Shown here piece by piece: positions 18,025 through 31,441 of a DNA stretch of 64,000 nt. The notes beneath the pieces were generated by a model. The model saw only the letters and a list, made by a program, of their open reading frames with translations, was not told the origin of the DNA and searched no databases. The first letter of the stretch is position 1. The number at the start of each line of letters is the position of its first letter. Position numbers and translations under genes: made by a program. Source of the stretch: HXMU1420-13 sp965601825 (GTDB lineage: Bacteria > Bacteroidota > Rhodothermia > Balneolales > Balneolaceae); NCBI GenBank assembly GCA_965601825.1, contig OZ271839.1:62001-126000 (forward strand). Direction: 5' to 3'.

Positions 18025-19434
18025 TTATTGTCCCTTCCCTTTAATCATTGTAAGGACGGTAGCAATCAATATCTTCATGTCCATCTTAAGTGAAATATTT
18101 TCGACGTAATAGAGGTCATATTTTGTTTTTTCCTTTACATCATCCAAAGATGAATCGTACTTCCATTTCACTTGTGCCCAACCAGTAATACCTGGTCTAA
18201 CTCTTAATCTCCTTGAATAGAGTGGAATTTTAACTTTGAATTGATCAACAAAATGAGGGCGTTCCGGCCTAGGACCAACTAAACTCATAGATCCGCTTAG
18301 TACATTTAATAGTTGCGGGAGTTCATCTAATCTCAGTTTTCTTAACCAATATCCAACTTTGGTTACTCTTGGGTCATTTTCTTGTGCCCACATAGGTCCG
18401 GTTTTAGCTTCAGCATCTTTACGCATTGTTCGGAACTTATACATCGTAAACGGTTTTCCATTACGACCAACTCGTTTTTGTGCAAATATTACAGAACCTT
18501 CTGAATCTAACATGATAATTATTGCTAATAATAGAAATACCGGAAATCCAATAACTAAGCCTAAAGCACTGACTGAAATATCAACTAATCGTTTAACAAC
18601 ACGTTCCCAAAAAGGCATGGGTTGAGGTGAAATTTCAATAAATGGCAAACCAAAAATCTGATTTGTCTTATTCAAACCGCTCACAAGCTGATGAAAATCC
18701 GGCAATAATTTTATAGTGATTTCTGGCTTATCAACTTTAGAAATTACTTCTACCAAATCTTTTCTTCGTTCAGGCTCAATAGCTACTAGAACATCTTGAA
18801 TTTGATTTTCCTCAAGAATATTGTCAATCTCATCTAGGTGACCTATTACTAGTTTTTCATCAATTCCAACTTCTGGGTCTAAAGACTGACCATTAACCTG
18901 AACGTAACCCATCACATCCATACCTAGTGTACGATTACGCATCAAATCATCATAGGCTACTTTTGCATTGTGACCAGTGCCAATAATCAGTGTTCGATGA
19001 AGACCTTTACCTTTTCTAGCATAAAATCTTTGTACCGTTCTAATTAAAAATCGATTTAATCCACTCACAATAAAGATCGATCCCCAATAGATAATCATCA
19101 ATGATCTATCTACTGAGAATGTAGCATTTTGACTTAAATCCAGAATCAAATAGAGAATTAATGCACCAAAAACGCTGGCCTTAAGAACTTTAAAAAACTC
19201 ATCAAGACGTGAAACCAAATACAGTTTCTTATACAATCCAGAAAGCACAAATACAATTACCCAGTATGAGCTTAGAATTACGCCAGAAGTAATCACATCT
19301 AAATTAACATGCCTCAAATGGATGTTAACAGATTCCATATTTATGTAATGAAATACTAACCAACACGCGAGGACTATTAAATAGTCCATGATGCTCGTAA
19401 ATATTACTTCCCGATATCGCTTAATGCTGCTCAA
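18025..19434 (-). CDS. Polyprenyl-phosphate sugar phosphotransferase (WcaJ/WbaP type)
   Basis: A 469-residue initiating enzyme for exopolysaccharide or O-antigen synthesis. It has four N-terminal transmembrane helices (within residues 10-130), a Rossmann-like middle domain (LIIGTGHNAK), a re-entrant hydrophobic helix (about 275-300), and an intact catalytic domain with KFRTM near 330, RLDELPQ near 365 and LVGPRPE. The Asp-Glu pair in RLDELPQ is the catalytic dyad of the family. It is first in the minus-strand run and transcription diverges from tgt. Compare 20644-22716, where the same domain lacks these motifs. Confidence 0.92.
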   Translation of the reverse strand: MSSIKRYREVIFTSIMDYLIVLACWLVFHYINMESVNIHLRHVNLDVITSGVILSSYWVIVFVLSGLYKKLYLVSRLDEFFKVLKASVFGALILYLILDLSQNATFSVDRSLMIIYWGSIFIVSGLNRFLIRTVQRFYARKGKGLHRTLIIGTGHNAKVAYDDLMRNRTLGMDVMGYVQVNGQSLDPEVGIDEKLVIGHLDEIDNILEENQIQDVLVAIEPERRKDLVEVISKVDKPEITIKLLPDFHQLVSGLNKTNQIFGLPFIEISPQPMPFWERVVKRLVDISVSALGLVIGFPVFLLLAIIIMLDSEGSVIFAQKRVGRNGKPFTMYKFRTMRKDAEAKTGPMWAQENDPRVTKVGYWLRKLRLDELPQLLNVLSGSMSLVGPRPERPHFVDQFKVKIPLYSRRLRVRPGITGWAQVKWKYDSSLDDVKEKTKYDLYYVENISLKMDMKILIATVLTMIKGKGQ

Positions 19435-19480
19435 GAAATTCCGTCTGAATGATTAAATTTCAAGCTCCTAAAATAAAGAA

Positions 19481-19501
19481 TTTTATGCTGGTAGCATAAA
19501 A
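19481..19501. repeat. Perfect inverted repeat upstream of tgt
   Basis: TTTTATGCT and AGCATAAAA are separated by three bases, forming a 9-bp hairpin in the 85-bp divergent region between the sugar-phosphate transferase gene and tgt. No gene ends here, so a transcription terminator is not expected; an operator or leader hairpin is possible. It does not resemble a preQ1 riboswitch. Confidence 0.5.
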
Positions 19502-19519
19502 AAGTAAAAACTTGATCAC

Positions 19520-20647
19520 TTGTATACTCTCAAAAAAAATTGTTCTTCAACAAAAGCCAGATTAGGTGAATTAATCACTGATCATGGTAGAATTGAAACA
19601 CCGATTTTCATGCCTGTTGGTACTTTAGCTACAGTTAAAGCAGTTTCGCAAACACAGCTTGTTGAAAGAATCAAAGCTCAGATCATACTTGGAAACACGT
19701 ACCATTTATATCTTCGCCCTGGTAATGACATTATTCAAAATGCGGGTGGTTTACATCAGTTTATGAATTGGGACTTACCGATTCTCACCGATTCTGGGGG
19801 CTATCAAATCTTTTCCTTGGCTGATAATCGAAAATTAGAAGAGGAAGGAGCAAAATTTAAAAGTCATATTGATGGATCCACACATTGGTTCACTCCAGAA
19901 AATGTTGTAGAAACTCAACGTATTCTAGGTTCGGATATCATGATGATTTTGGATGAATGCCCTCCCTATCCTTCGACATTTGAATATGCAAAAGAATCTA
20001 TGGAACTAACACATAGATGGGCAAAAAGAGGAAGAAAACATTTCTTGGAAACGTCGTCCAGATATGACCATAAACAGTTTCAATTCGGTATTGTTCAAGG
20101 TGGTACCTATCCTGAATTAAGAAAACAATCTTCTGAGTTTATGGCAGAATTAGATTTTGAGGGTATTGCAATCGGAGGATTAAGTGTTGGCGAACCCATT
20201 CCTTTGATGTATGAAATGACAGATATCAATACAGACGTTATGCCAACGGATAAGGCGCGTTACCTGATGGGAGTTGGAACACCTGCAAATTTGCTGGAAT
20301 CTATAGCAAGAGGAATTGATATGTTTGATTGTGTTATGCCAACACGTAACGCCCGAAATGGTATGATTTTTACTCGAAATGGAAAGGTTAATCTTCGTAA
20401 TGCAAAATGGAAAAATCATCATAAGCCATTAGATGAATCATTCCCTTCAGATCTGTGCTCAAAATATTCAATGGCATATGTTCATCATCTGTTTAAAAAC
20501 GACGAGATTTTTGGCTTGAATCTAGCATCAATTCACAATCTCACTTTTTATCTATGGGTTATGGAAGAAGCCAGAAATCACATATCAAATGATACTTTTG
20601 CGGAATGGTATCCGGGAATGGTTGAAAACTTAGAAAATAGAATTTAG
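19520..20647 (+). CDS. tgt: Queuine/preQ1 tRNA-guanine transglycosylase
   Basis: A 375-residue enzyme that swaps guanine 34 for preQ1 in GUN-anticodon tRNAs. It has TPIFMPVGTLATVKA, the active-site DSGGYQIFS near residue 91, GGLSVGEP, and the nucleophile segment DCVMPTRNARNG near 269. TTG is the only available start, as an in-frame stop lies 13 bp upstream. The usual zinc site (Cys-x-Cys-x2-Cys...His) appears incomplete: the segment reads S-F-P-S-D-L-C-S-K-Y-S, keeping only the third cysteine plus the downstream HNL histidine. It converges on the next gene with stops overlapping by 4 bp. Confidence 0.95.
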   Translation: MYTLKKNCSSTKARLGELITDHGRIETPIFMPVGTLATVKAVSQTQLVERIKAQIILGNTYHLYLRPGNDIIQNAGGLHQFMNWDLPILTDSGGYQIFSLADNRKLEEEGAKFKSHIDGSTHWFTPENVVETQRILGSDIMMILDECPPYPSTFEYAKESMELTHRWAKRGRKHFLETSSRYDHKQFQFGIVQGGTYPELRKQSSEFMAELDFEGIAIGGLSVGEPIPLMYEMTDINTDVMPTDKARYLMGVGTPANLLESIARGIDMFDCVMPTRNARNGMIFTRNGKVNLRNAKWKNHHKPLDESFPSDLCSKYSMAYVHHLFKNDEIFGLNLASIHNLTFYLWVMEEARNHISNDTFAEWYPGMVENLENRI

Positions 20648-22716
20648 GACTTCGATTCAGATTCTAAGCTGCTTAATACGGAATAGTCTGTAAAGAATGA
20701 CTTAAACAAAATATCCAAATCAAACCAAATCGAATAGTTTTGCAAATAATAGAGTTCATAGTTCTCTAAATCTGTATCACTCTTGATTCTTTTTTCATTT
20801 ATTTGGGCGTAGCCGATAATTCCTGGTTTATACATCGCTGTTGAATTGGATTTTTTACCAAGGCTTGATCCAATAAGATGTAGTTTACCTTTCAACACAT
20901 TCCAAAATAATAGTGACCGATTGATCCATTTATTTTCTGAATTAAACTCTAATAATTCAATAGGATAAACTTTCTTGCCAACCTTTTTAAGACGAAATAA
21001 ACCGATTATAATAAGCGGCGTTAATAGTATTACAATAGGTAGTGACACAAAGATATCCATCATTCTTTTTAGCCATTTATTGAACTCTCTTGAGTATGAT
21101 AGTTCAATATCTACTATTGGAATCTGTTCTAAATATTCAACATTCGACTTACCTAAAATATAATCCATACTATCAGGTATCAGCTTCAAGATTGCTCTTT
21201 CATTTTGCAATTTCGAGATATGCTGCAGCATGGATTTGTAAGTCATAGATTTTAATACAAAAAAGACCTGATCAATATTAAAGGCTTTGACCAAATCTCT
21301 AAGCTGATTAACAGATCCTAAATACGCTTGTTGATTTTCTTTTAAATCAACACTTATAACGCCAACAATTTCATAATTCCAATCCGGCCTGGAATAAATT
21401 TGCTGTTTTATTGGGTCAGCATCAGAGTTAGAACCAACTAACAGAATTCTAGTAGGTTTGAGTTTACCGGTTACTTTGGAACCAGTTTTACTTCTATTGA
21501 TTTGGATTAAGCGATAAGTCAGAAAGAGGATAATTGCTGAGACTAATCCGTAGATAAGTGCAAGTCTGGAAAATGCCAGATTCCTTACAAAAAATGTAAT
21601 AACTGCGATCCCTAAATAACTACCAAATACAACTTTCAAAGTATCTGAAATCGAGTTCTGTTTATTTCGGAATACATCAAAAACACTACTTATACCAATG
21701 TAAAACATTGAAGCTAACACATTGATCCATAAGTATTGAAGATTCTGAAGGTTCGATAAAACTTCTACACTAAAATTGAATCGAATCATAAAACCCAGAA
21801 TAACAGATATATTCAGCAATACTAAATCAATGGCTAATACACGAAGTGATCTAAGGTTATTTTTTATGAATGAAAAAATTATCCTGATCCAAATAGCTGT
21901 AAAAACAAGAAACTGAAATAACTTGCTATAGTTTTTGCTGTGATGTTTCTCGAAAAACTGATAAAGAGCCTTATTAAAAATGCGAACGTATTTTAAATCT
22001 CCTTTTCTTGTACTCTCTCCTTTATAATGTATGATTGATGTTATTGGCACATACTCGATATAGTATTCTGTATCTTCAACTCTATAGCATAAATCGATAT
22101 CTTCTCCATACATAAAAAAACGTTCATCAAATCCCTTTAACTGTTTTAGTAACTTTGTTCTCCAAAACATAAAGGAACCAGATAAAACTGGAACTTTCGC
22201 AGTTTCATCTTCATCAATCCATCCCATGTAATATTTCCCAAAGGTTCTACTCTCTGGAAATATTGAATTCAATCCTAATACTTTACTTATTGCAGTTCCA
22301 AGTGTTGGGACTGCTCTTTTTGATTCAGGTGCAAATGTCCCATCTGGATTAAGAATTTTACAACCACATGCTCCACATAACTCATTTTTTCGCATGTGTT
22401 CAACCATATTTTCAAGTGTGTCTTCACTAACAAGAGTATCCGGATTAATTATTAAAGTGAACTCACCGCTAACTAAATCGATTGCCTGATTGTTAGCTTT
22501 TCCAAAACCTAAATTTTCTGAATTCTCTATATAGTTTACATCTGGAAAATTTGATTTCAAATATTTGATGGAATCATCTTCTGAATTGTTATCAACTACA
22601 TATATCTCAAGATTTAACTCTCCTTTTGCCTTATTTATGGAACTAAGAAGGTTGGCGATATATTCCTTAACCTTGTAATTAACAATAACTATTGATATGT
22701 CAAATGGGGTGTTCAC
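20644..22716 (-). CDS. Fusion: GT2 glycosyltransferase plus degenerate sugar-phosphate transferase-like domain
   Basis: A 690-residue two-part protein. Residues about 1-245 are a rhamnosyltransferase-like GT2 domain (ISIVIVNYK, VVDNNSEDDS, the NPDT metal site, and GEDIDLCYR). From about 275 on come several transmembrane helices, a Rossmann-like domain (ILLVGSNSDAD near 422) and a C-terminal domain alignable to WcaJ-type transferases (KRMMDIFVSLPIVILLTPL, WNVLKGKLHLIGSSLG, GIIGYAQINEKR). However, the KFR-S/T-M motif is absent and the catalytic Asp-Glu is replaced around N-R-S-L-L-F-W-N-V. The tail is therefore probably inactive as a phosphotransferase. It is 3 bp downstream of another GT2 gene. 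Confidence 0.85.
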   Translation of the reverse strand: MNTPFDISIVIVNYKVKEYIANLLSSINKAKGELNLEIYVVDNNSEDDSIKYLKSNFPDVNYIENSENLGFGKANNQAIDLVSGEFTLIINPDTLVSEDTLENMVEHMRKNELCGACGCKILNPDGTFAPESKRAVPTLGTAISKVLGLNSIFPESRTFGKYYMGWIDEDETAKVPVLSGSFMFWRTKLLKQLKGFDERFFMYGEDIDLCYRVEDTEYYIEYVPITSIIHYKGESTRKGDLKYVRIFNKALYQFFEKHHSKNYSKLFQFLVFTAIWIRIIFSFIKNNLRSLRVLAIDLVLLNISVILGFMIRFNFSVEVLSNLQNLQYLWINVLASMFYIGISSVFDVFRNKQNSISDTLKVVFGSYLGIAVITFFVRNLAFSRLALIYGLVSAIILFLTYRLIQINRSKTGSKVTGKLKPTRILLVGSNSDADPIKQQIYSRPDWNYEIVGVISVDLKENQQAYLGSVNQLRDLVKAFNIDQVFFVLKSMTYKSMLQHISKLQNERAILKLIPDSMDYILGKSNVEYLEQIPIVDIELSYSREFNKWLKRMMDIFVSLPIVILLTPLIIIGLFRLKKVGKKVYPIELLEFNSENKWINRSLLFWNVLKGKLHLIGSSLGKKSNSTAMYKPGIIGYAQINEKRIKSDTDLENYELYYLQNYSIWFDLDILFKSFFTDYSVLSSLESESKS

Positions 22717-22719
22717 CTA

Positions 22720-23364
22720 TTACAAACCTAGTTTATTTAGAATATAATCGAGTTTACCTCTCCACCCTAAACCATATCCAAACCTTTCTGCAGTCCCCCT
22801 CCATTTATGATCGATGAATCTTGAAATTGGAAACTCTCTCAATTTACATCCTTTTTCCCAACTCGCTATAAAGTTCTGCATAGTTGGTTGCCCGTGATGA
22901 ATAAATGGTGGTAGCGAATTGTATACATCACGCTTCAATAACATATAAGGTGTCTGAAGAATGACATTACCGTTTTCGTTTTTGAACCCTCTCTTATTTA
23001 CACGATTAAATTCTCCTACACCGTATAAAGAATCATCTTCATAGTAATATGCATTCATATCTTCCATGAATAAACCCTTCTTAGTCTCTGTATCACTATC
23101 CAGAAAAAAGATAAAATCTGTTTTTACCAGATTTTTAGCAGCAAAGTCCATTGCAGGACCATGAAATATATTGGTATCTAAAAAATGACTCGATACATTA
23201 TTGTAATTGTCACATAAGTTCCGGATTACTGATCCTGAATTATCTTTTGAACCATTGTCAATTATCAATACAGGAATTTTAGGATAGAATTCTACAAAAG
23301 ATTCTACTGCGATTGTTAATAAATCAGGTGTTTGAAAATGTACAATAACAACAGTAACGTCCAT
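22720..23364 (-). CDS. Small GT2 family glycosyltransferase
   Basis: A 214-residue GT-A enzyme: VTVVIVHFQTPD at the start, VLIIDNGSKDNS, and the DSDTETK metal-binding segment near residue 93. No membrane helix. Donor and acceptor are unknown. Its ATG overlaps the porZ-like stop by one base (TAATG), and the larger fusion glycosyltransferase follows after 3 bp, so the three genes form one operon. Confidence 0.85.
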   Translation of the reverse strand: MDVTVVIVHFQTPDLLTIAVESFVEFYPKIPVLIIDNGSKDNSGSVIRNLCDNYNNVSSHFLDTNIFHGPAMDFAAKNLVKTDFIFFLDSDTETKKGLFMEDMNAYYYEDDSLYGVGEFNRVNKRGFKNENGNVILQTPYMLLKRDVYNSLPPFIHHGQPTMQNFIASWEKGCKLREFPISRFIDHKWRGTAERFGYGLGWRGKLDYILNKLGL

Positions 23365-25691
23365 TACCTGATAATTACAACTTTTCCCATTCCTTTCTCG
23401 CTACCATCATCTCCTAAAGCAATTACAAAATAAACACCACTTGCTAAATTATTCCCTCTCGAATCTCTGGCATCCCAAGATACTCTTCCTCCATTAGCTT
23501 CAAATTCGTGAACAACTGACCCATCTGACCCTACTATCCGAATGATAGTTTCTTGACTTAATTCATCTATAATAATTCTTTCATGCCTCTGATATACAAA
23601 TGGATTTGGAAAAACCTCTAGTTCTTCCATTTCAGCAGCAGGACCTTTTGCTGTTTCAACATAACTAATCAAGCCTTGATCGGTTGCGATAAAAACTTCA
23701 CCATTTGCATCATTTACTGCTATTGATAAAATCGAGTTCGATAATAATTCACTGTTTTCTTTAGTGAAGTGTTCAACTACACTACTACCATCTTCATTTA
23801 ATAGCCAAAGACCCTGGTTATTTGTACCAATCCACTTTTGATTAGCACCATTAACGGCCATTGCTGTTACGTTTATATCACGAAGTAAAAACCTGGAAGT
23901 AGCTGATGTATCAGCATTTATTAACCATTGTGCTGTTCTTTCAAAGCCACTGGAACTTGAAGTTATAAATTGTGGGAAGATAAAGCGTGCAATCCCTCGA
24001 TCAGCTCCTATCCAAACCTCACCATTTTTATCTTCAATAATAGCATTTATCTGATTGTCTGGTAGATTACCATTATCAGGATTTGTGGTCAGTTTTACTC
24101 CGAAGTCATCACTATCAACAAGTGGATCACCAGTATTCAAAACTAATAAGCCATTTCCGTCAGCCGTAGAACTTTGCAATGAGATCCATTTTTGATTGTT
24201 TGAATCAACAAATAAACCAAGATATTCATCTTGATTACTCACTGCTGAACTTGGTGAAAATGGCAGCCAAACATTTTCCCCACTTGCTTGATAATAAAGT
24301 GGAGTACTTCCATATCTACTAACTGCCCAAACTCCATCTTCAGAATCGGTTGCTAAACCAGATATTACGGGGAATAATGGATTATCATCAACCCATCCCC
24401 TTATAGTACTATTCGTTTCATCGAAAACGTCTATTGTATTCGTTTCTTTATGATGTCTGGCAATACCTCTTCCCCATGCGCCGAAATAGTAATAATTCTC
24501 TGAAATTGTTGAAGTAAATGCTTGTTGAAACCCAAAACTATTCAAGGTCTCATTATTAGTTCTGTTATAACTATTCCAGTTATTCTCTCCCAAAATGTGA
24601 TAACCTTTGGCAATATCAATGCTAGAATTTCTGGCTGATTTATTGGTTGTTGAAGAAATTAATATTTCACCATCAAGATTTAGACCCTTAAAATCATTCG
24701 ATGAAGGTCCATTAGGTAAGATAACACCTTGCTCTACTCCATTTGCATCAAATCGAATTATGCCATTTGTATTTGAACCAACCCATACTTCATTTTCGAA
24801 TATTTCTACCGAATTCATTTGGTACGAACCGGTACTAAACGTTACGACATTTGGTGACTGATCGATGAATATTCTGTTCTGAGTGAAAGCAATTAATGAA
24901 CTATTTGATACCTGAAGCTTTACTAATTGAGAAGAATTAAATCTAAAATCTGCATTCCAATTATTATTTTCATCTAACCTATATAATTGTCCATCTATTA
25001 TTGAATAGGTGTAATCAGCAATAAATATAACATCATTAATTTCACTATCCGGCAATACTACACCTAGCTCGAAACTCTGCCAGTTCTGCGTTATCTGTAA
25101 GTCTGTGTTAAGATTTGCAATTAATAAGCCTTGTTCTGTCCCAACTATTATTCGATCAGCAGATATATCAATGGAATTAACTGCTATCCCTCGACTAAAA
25201 TCTCCAATAGCTAGAATACTTTGTACAACCAACTCCCTTTCAATATCCAAAATGACAATTCCAAAATCAGTTGCCAAATAGGCTAAATCATCACTTATTA
25301 CAACATCATTTATTCTTTTTGAATTAAATTCCTCAACCCTCTCAATATCTCTTAAAGTAGTAATCAACAATGAGTTTACATCTATAATATCAATCACACC
25401 GTCAGAATATCCTATTACTAGTTTTCCGTTTTGTTGATAATAATCTGATGAAATACCATTTAACTGATGTAAGCCATCAATCGTACTTAGTGTAAGTGAG
25501 ATATTATTTCCATCTGCGAAAAAAACACCACCATTTGTCTGTACTATTACTTCATTTCCTGAATTGTGTAAAGATTTTATTGAATTAAATGATGGATAAA
25601 CTGTCCACGAATTAATAGACTGAGCTTGCAAATTGTTTATTACACAAACCAAAAACAAAGTACTTATAGATAGCGCTCTTTGCAGGAACAT
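23364..25691 (-). CDS. porZ: PorZ-like type IX secretion beta-propeller protein with C-terminal sorting-type domain
   Basis: A 775-residue exported protein. It has a signal peptide (residues 1-23, ending LQA) and two stretches of propeller-like repeats (NGGVFFADGNN, WVGSNTNGIIRFDANG, IGADRGIARF, WIGTNNQGLWLLNEDG, IATDQGLISY). The C-terminal about 80-residue immunoglobulin-like domain begins VFPNPF and contains the ASGVYF segment typical of type IX sorting domains. PorZ sits on the cell surface as part of the attachment complex that transfers secreted proteins to anionic lipopolysaccharide. The symbol is a family-level assignment. It heads an operon with two glycosyltransferases. Confidence 0.85.
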   Translation of the reverse strand: MFLQRALSISTLFLVCVINNLQAQSINSWTVYPSFNSIKSLHNSGNEVIVQTNGGVFFADGNNISLTLSTIDGLHQLNGISSDYYQQNGKLVIGYSDGVIDIIDVNSLLITTLRDIERVEEFNSKRINDVVISDDLAYLATDFGIVILDIERELVVQSILAIGDFSRGIAVNSIDISADRIIVGTEQGLLIANLNTDLQITQNWQSFELGVVLPDSEINDVIFIADYTYSIIDGQLYRLDENNNWNADFRFNSSQLVKLQVSNSSLIAFTQNRIFIDQSPNVVTFSTGSYQMNSVEIFENEVWVGSNTNGIIRFDANGVEQGVILPNGPSSNDFKGLNLDGEILISSTTNKSARNSSIDIAKGYHILGENNWNSYNRTNNETLNSFGFQQAFTSTISENYYYFGAWGRGIARHHKETNTIDVFDETNSTIRGWVDDNPLFPVISGLATDSEDGVWAVSRYGSTPLYYQASGENVWLPFSPSSAVSNQDEYLGLFVDSNNQKWISLQSSTADGNGLLVLNTGDPLVDSDDFGVKLTTNPDNGNLPDNQINAIIEDKNGEVWIGADRGIARFIFPQFITSSSSGFERTAQWLINADTSATSRFLLRDINVTAMAVNGANQKWIGTNNQGLWLLNEDGSSVVEHFTKENSELLSNSILSIAVNDANGEVFIATDQGLISYVETAKGPAAEMEELEVFPNPFVYQRHERIIIDELSQETIIRIVGSDGSVVHEFEANGGRVSWDARDSRGNNLASGVYFVIALGDDGSEKGMGKVVIIR

Positions 25692-25737
25692 ATTAAATGA
25701 AGAGTAAGATTTAAGTCTTGTAGCTATCTGTCAATAA

Positions 25738-25771
25738 AAATCACTTTTGCTCACATAAATATATGTGATTT
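25738..25771 (-). repeat. Two mutually exclusive hairpins upstream of the porZ-like gene
   Basis: Read on the minus strand, AAATCAC at the 5' side can pair with GTGATTT at the 3' side. An inner perfect hairpin, TCACATA-tatt-TATGTGA (25751-25768), uses part of the same bases, so both cannot form together. The outer stem is followed by a short T-rich run. It could be a second rRNA-operon terminator or a leader element for the gene downstream. Confidence 0.35.
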
Positions 25772-25803
25772 GCTTGTCTTAAACGAGTAAGCTTCTTATA
25801 AAC

Positions 25804-25840
25804 AAAAAAACCCTGGTCTATGGAGGGACGAGGGTTTTTA
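25804..25840 (-). terminator. Rho-independent terminator of the rRNA operon
   Basis: On the minus strand just after 5S, AAAAACCCT pairs with AGGGTTTTT across a 16-base loop and is followed by a T run. The position and form fit an intrinsic terminator closing the rRNA transcript. Confidence 0.85.
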
Positions 25841-25845
25841 AAGAG

Positions 25846-25954
25846 GGAGAGGCGGCGACCTACTCTACCGCGGAAGCAGTACCATCGGCGCTGCAGGGCT
25901 TAACGTCCGTGTTCGGGATGGGAACGGGTGGGGCCCCTGCGCTATAGCCACCTC
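25846..25954 (-). rRNA. rrf: 5S ribosomal RNA
   Basis: On the minus strand it begins near GGTGGCTATAGCG and contains the conserved CCCATCCCGAACACGG block and the GGTAGAGTAGG 3' segment, giving about 109 nt. It lies about 125 bp after 23S and is followed at once by the operon terminator. Ends are approximate. Confidence 0.93.
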
Positions 25955-26079
25955 AATAAGTTCAATAAAAAAGGGTGTTCTTTGACATGATTCTGCCCGG
26001 GGGCAGATACCGGTCGCCCGGCAGAAGAAGCCTGAGTGGCTTGCAAGATGCGCCCGGACTTCGGGCGGTGCAAGCTCTA

Positions 26080-28950
<2,871 letters not shown>

Positions 28951-29281
28951 TATAGAACTTGCACGACCCGTCTGTTGCCAGACAGCCCGCGCGCAGCTTC
29001 AAGGTTATTCTTGTGGTCTGAATGTGGGACGAACCGCATTCAGATACCTTTGGCGTTAGCATACATACTTGCGTATGCATGTAACTGAGCCAAATGCCAT
29101 TACTGACATTTAACTTTGCTTTTACTCATTACTTCTTCATCATGTCAAAGAACTCGCCGGGCGAGCACCAGTCCTGCTGGGCACGCTCAGCGCTCCTGAG
29201 TTGCCTCAGAATATTCCGTTGTAAGCATCGGGCACATATCGCCTCTCAGTACTTACGCTTCATTAAATCAAAAAAAAATCG
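28951..29281 (-). other. Internal transcribed spacer between tRNA-Ala and 23S
   Basis: About 330 nt with no tRNA or credible coding region. It contains local hairpins, for example CTGAATG/CATTCAG (29018-29043) and GCATAC/GTATGC (29059-29078), and the 5' arm of the 23S processing stem at its downstream edge. Confidence 0.8.
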
Positions 29282-29355
29282 TGGAGCTACAGGGATTCGA
29301 ACCCTGGACCCCTGCCTTGCAAAGGCAGTGCTCTAGCCAGCTGAGCTATAGCCCC
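29282..29355 (-). tRNA. tRNA-Ala (anticodon UGC)
   Basis: A 74-nt cloverleaf on the minus strand: acceptor GGGGCTA/TAGCTCC with one G-U pair, anticodon loop CTTTGCAAG reading UGC, and T-loop GGTTCGAATCC. The 3' CCA is not encoded. It is separated from tRNA-Ile by only four bases within the 16S-23S spacer. Confidence 0.97.
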
Positions 29356-29359
29356 ATTG

Positions 29360-29433
<74 letters not shown>

Positions 29434-29574
29434 TGCTCGGGTTTGCGGCTCAGGAAGCCTCCAGCATCCCGCATCCGCTGCTATTGTAAAGTAAAAAACA
29501 GATTGCTTGTAACGAGCCAGGCGTAAGATGTGTCGCTGCCAGTCCGTTGCCAGACCAGCCAACAGGCTCTCCGT

Positions 29575-31109
<1,535 letters not shown>

Positions 31110-31306
31110 TAATCAAAAATATATACTCTGTGAGCCTAATCCTACGCTCTCTTCCATTCAAAAGAATTTCCAAGCTATCTCTAGCTCGCACAAACAATCT
31201 GTTCTTTACTTCAACAATATTTCAAATAACATTACTTCCCAGAGACAAAAAAAGCCGATCAAAACTTATGTTTTCAACCAGCCATTTCATTTCCGCGAAA
31301 GGATTA
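31110..31306 (-). other. rRNA operon leader
   Basis: The transcribed leader of about 190 nt between the predicted start near 31300 and 16S. It holds the 5' arm of the 16S processing stem (31184-31219). The open frames crossing it are not supported as genes. The stretch from 31340 up to 31441 is AT-rich and shows no gene. Confidence 0.7.
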
Positions 31307-31339
31307 CAAAGGTACGGTGAAGGAGATATTGAAGGCAAA
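31307..31339 (-). promoter_or_regulatory. Bacteroidetes-type promoter of the rRNA operon
   Basis: On the minus strand there is TTTG (31336-31339), a 21-bp spacer, then TACCTTTG (31307-31314). This matches the established Bacteroidetes consensus TTTG, 19-21 bp, TAnnTTTG. Transcription should begin near 31300. Confidence 0.8.
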
Positions 31340-31441
31340 TTTTATTTCAAAAAAAATCACTTTTTTTTGGCAAGTATTCTCCCCAAAAATTTCATCATTA
31401 ATGAAGGTAATCTCAGCGCAGCTTTGATCGCTCTTTATATA

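Noticed and set aside
19435..19519. A preQ1 riboswitch before tgt
   Set aside because: The pathway would fit, but the expected pseudoknot elements (conserved C-rich loop and A-rich tail) are not present; only a simple hairpin is seen.
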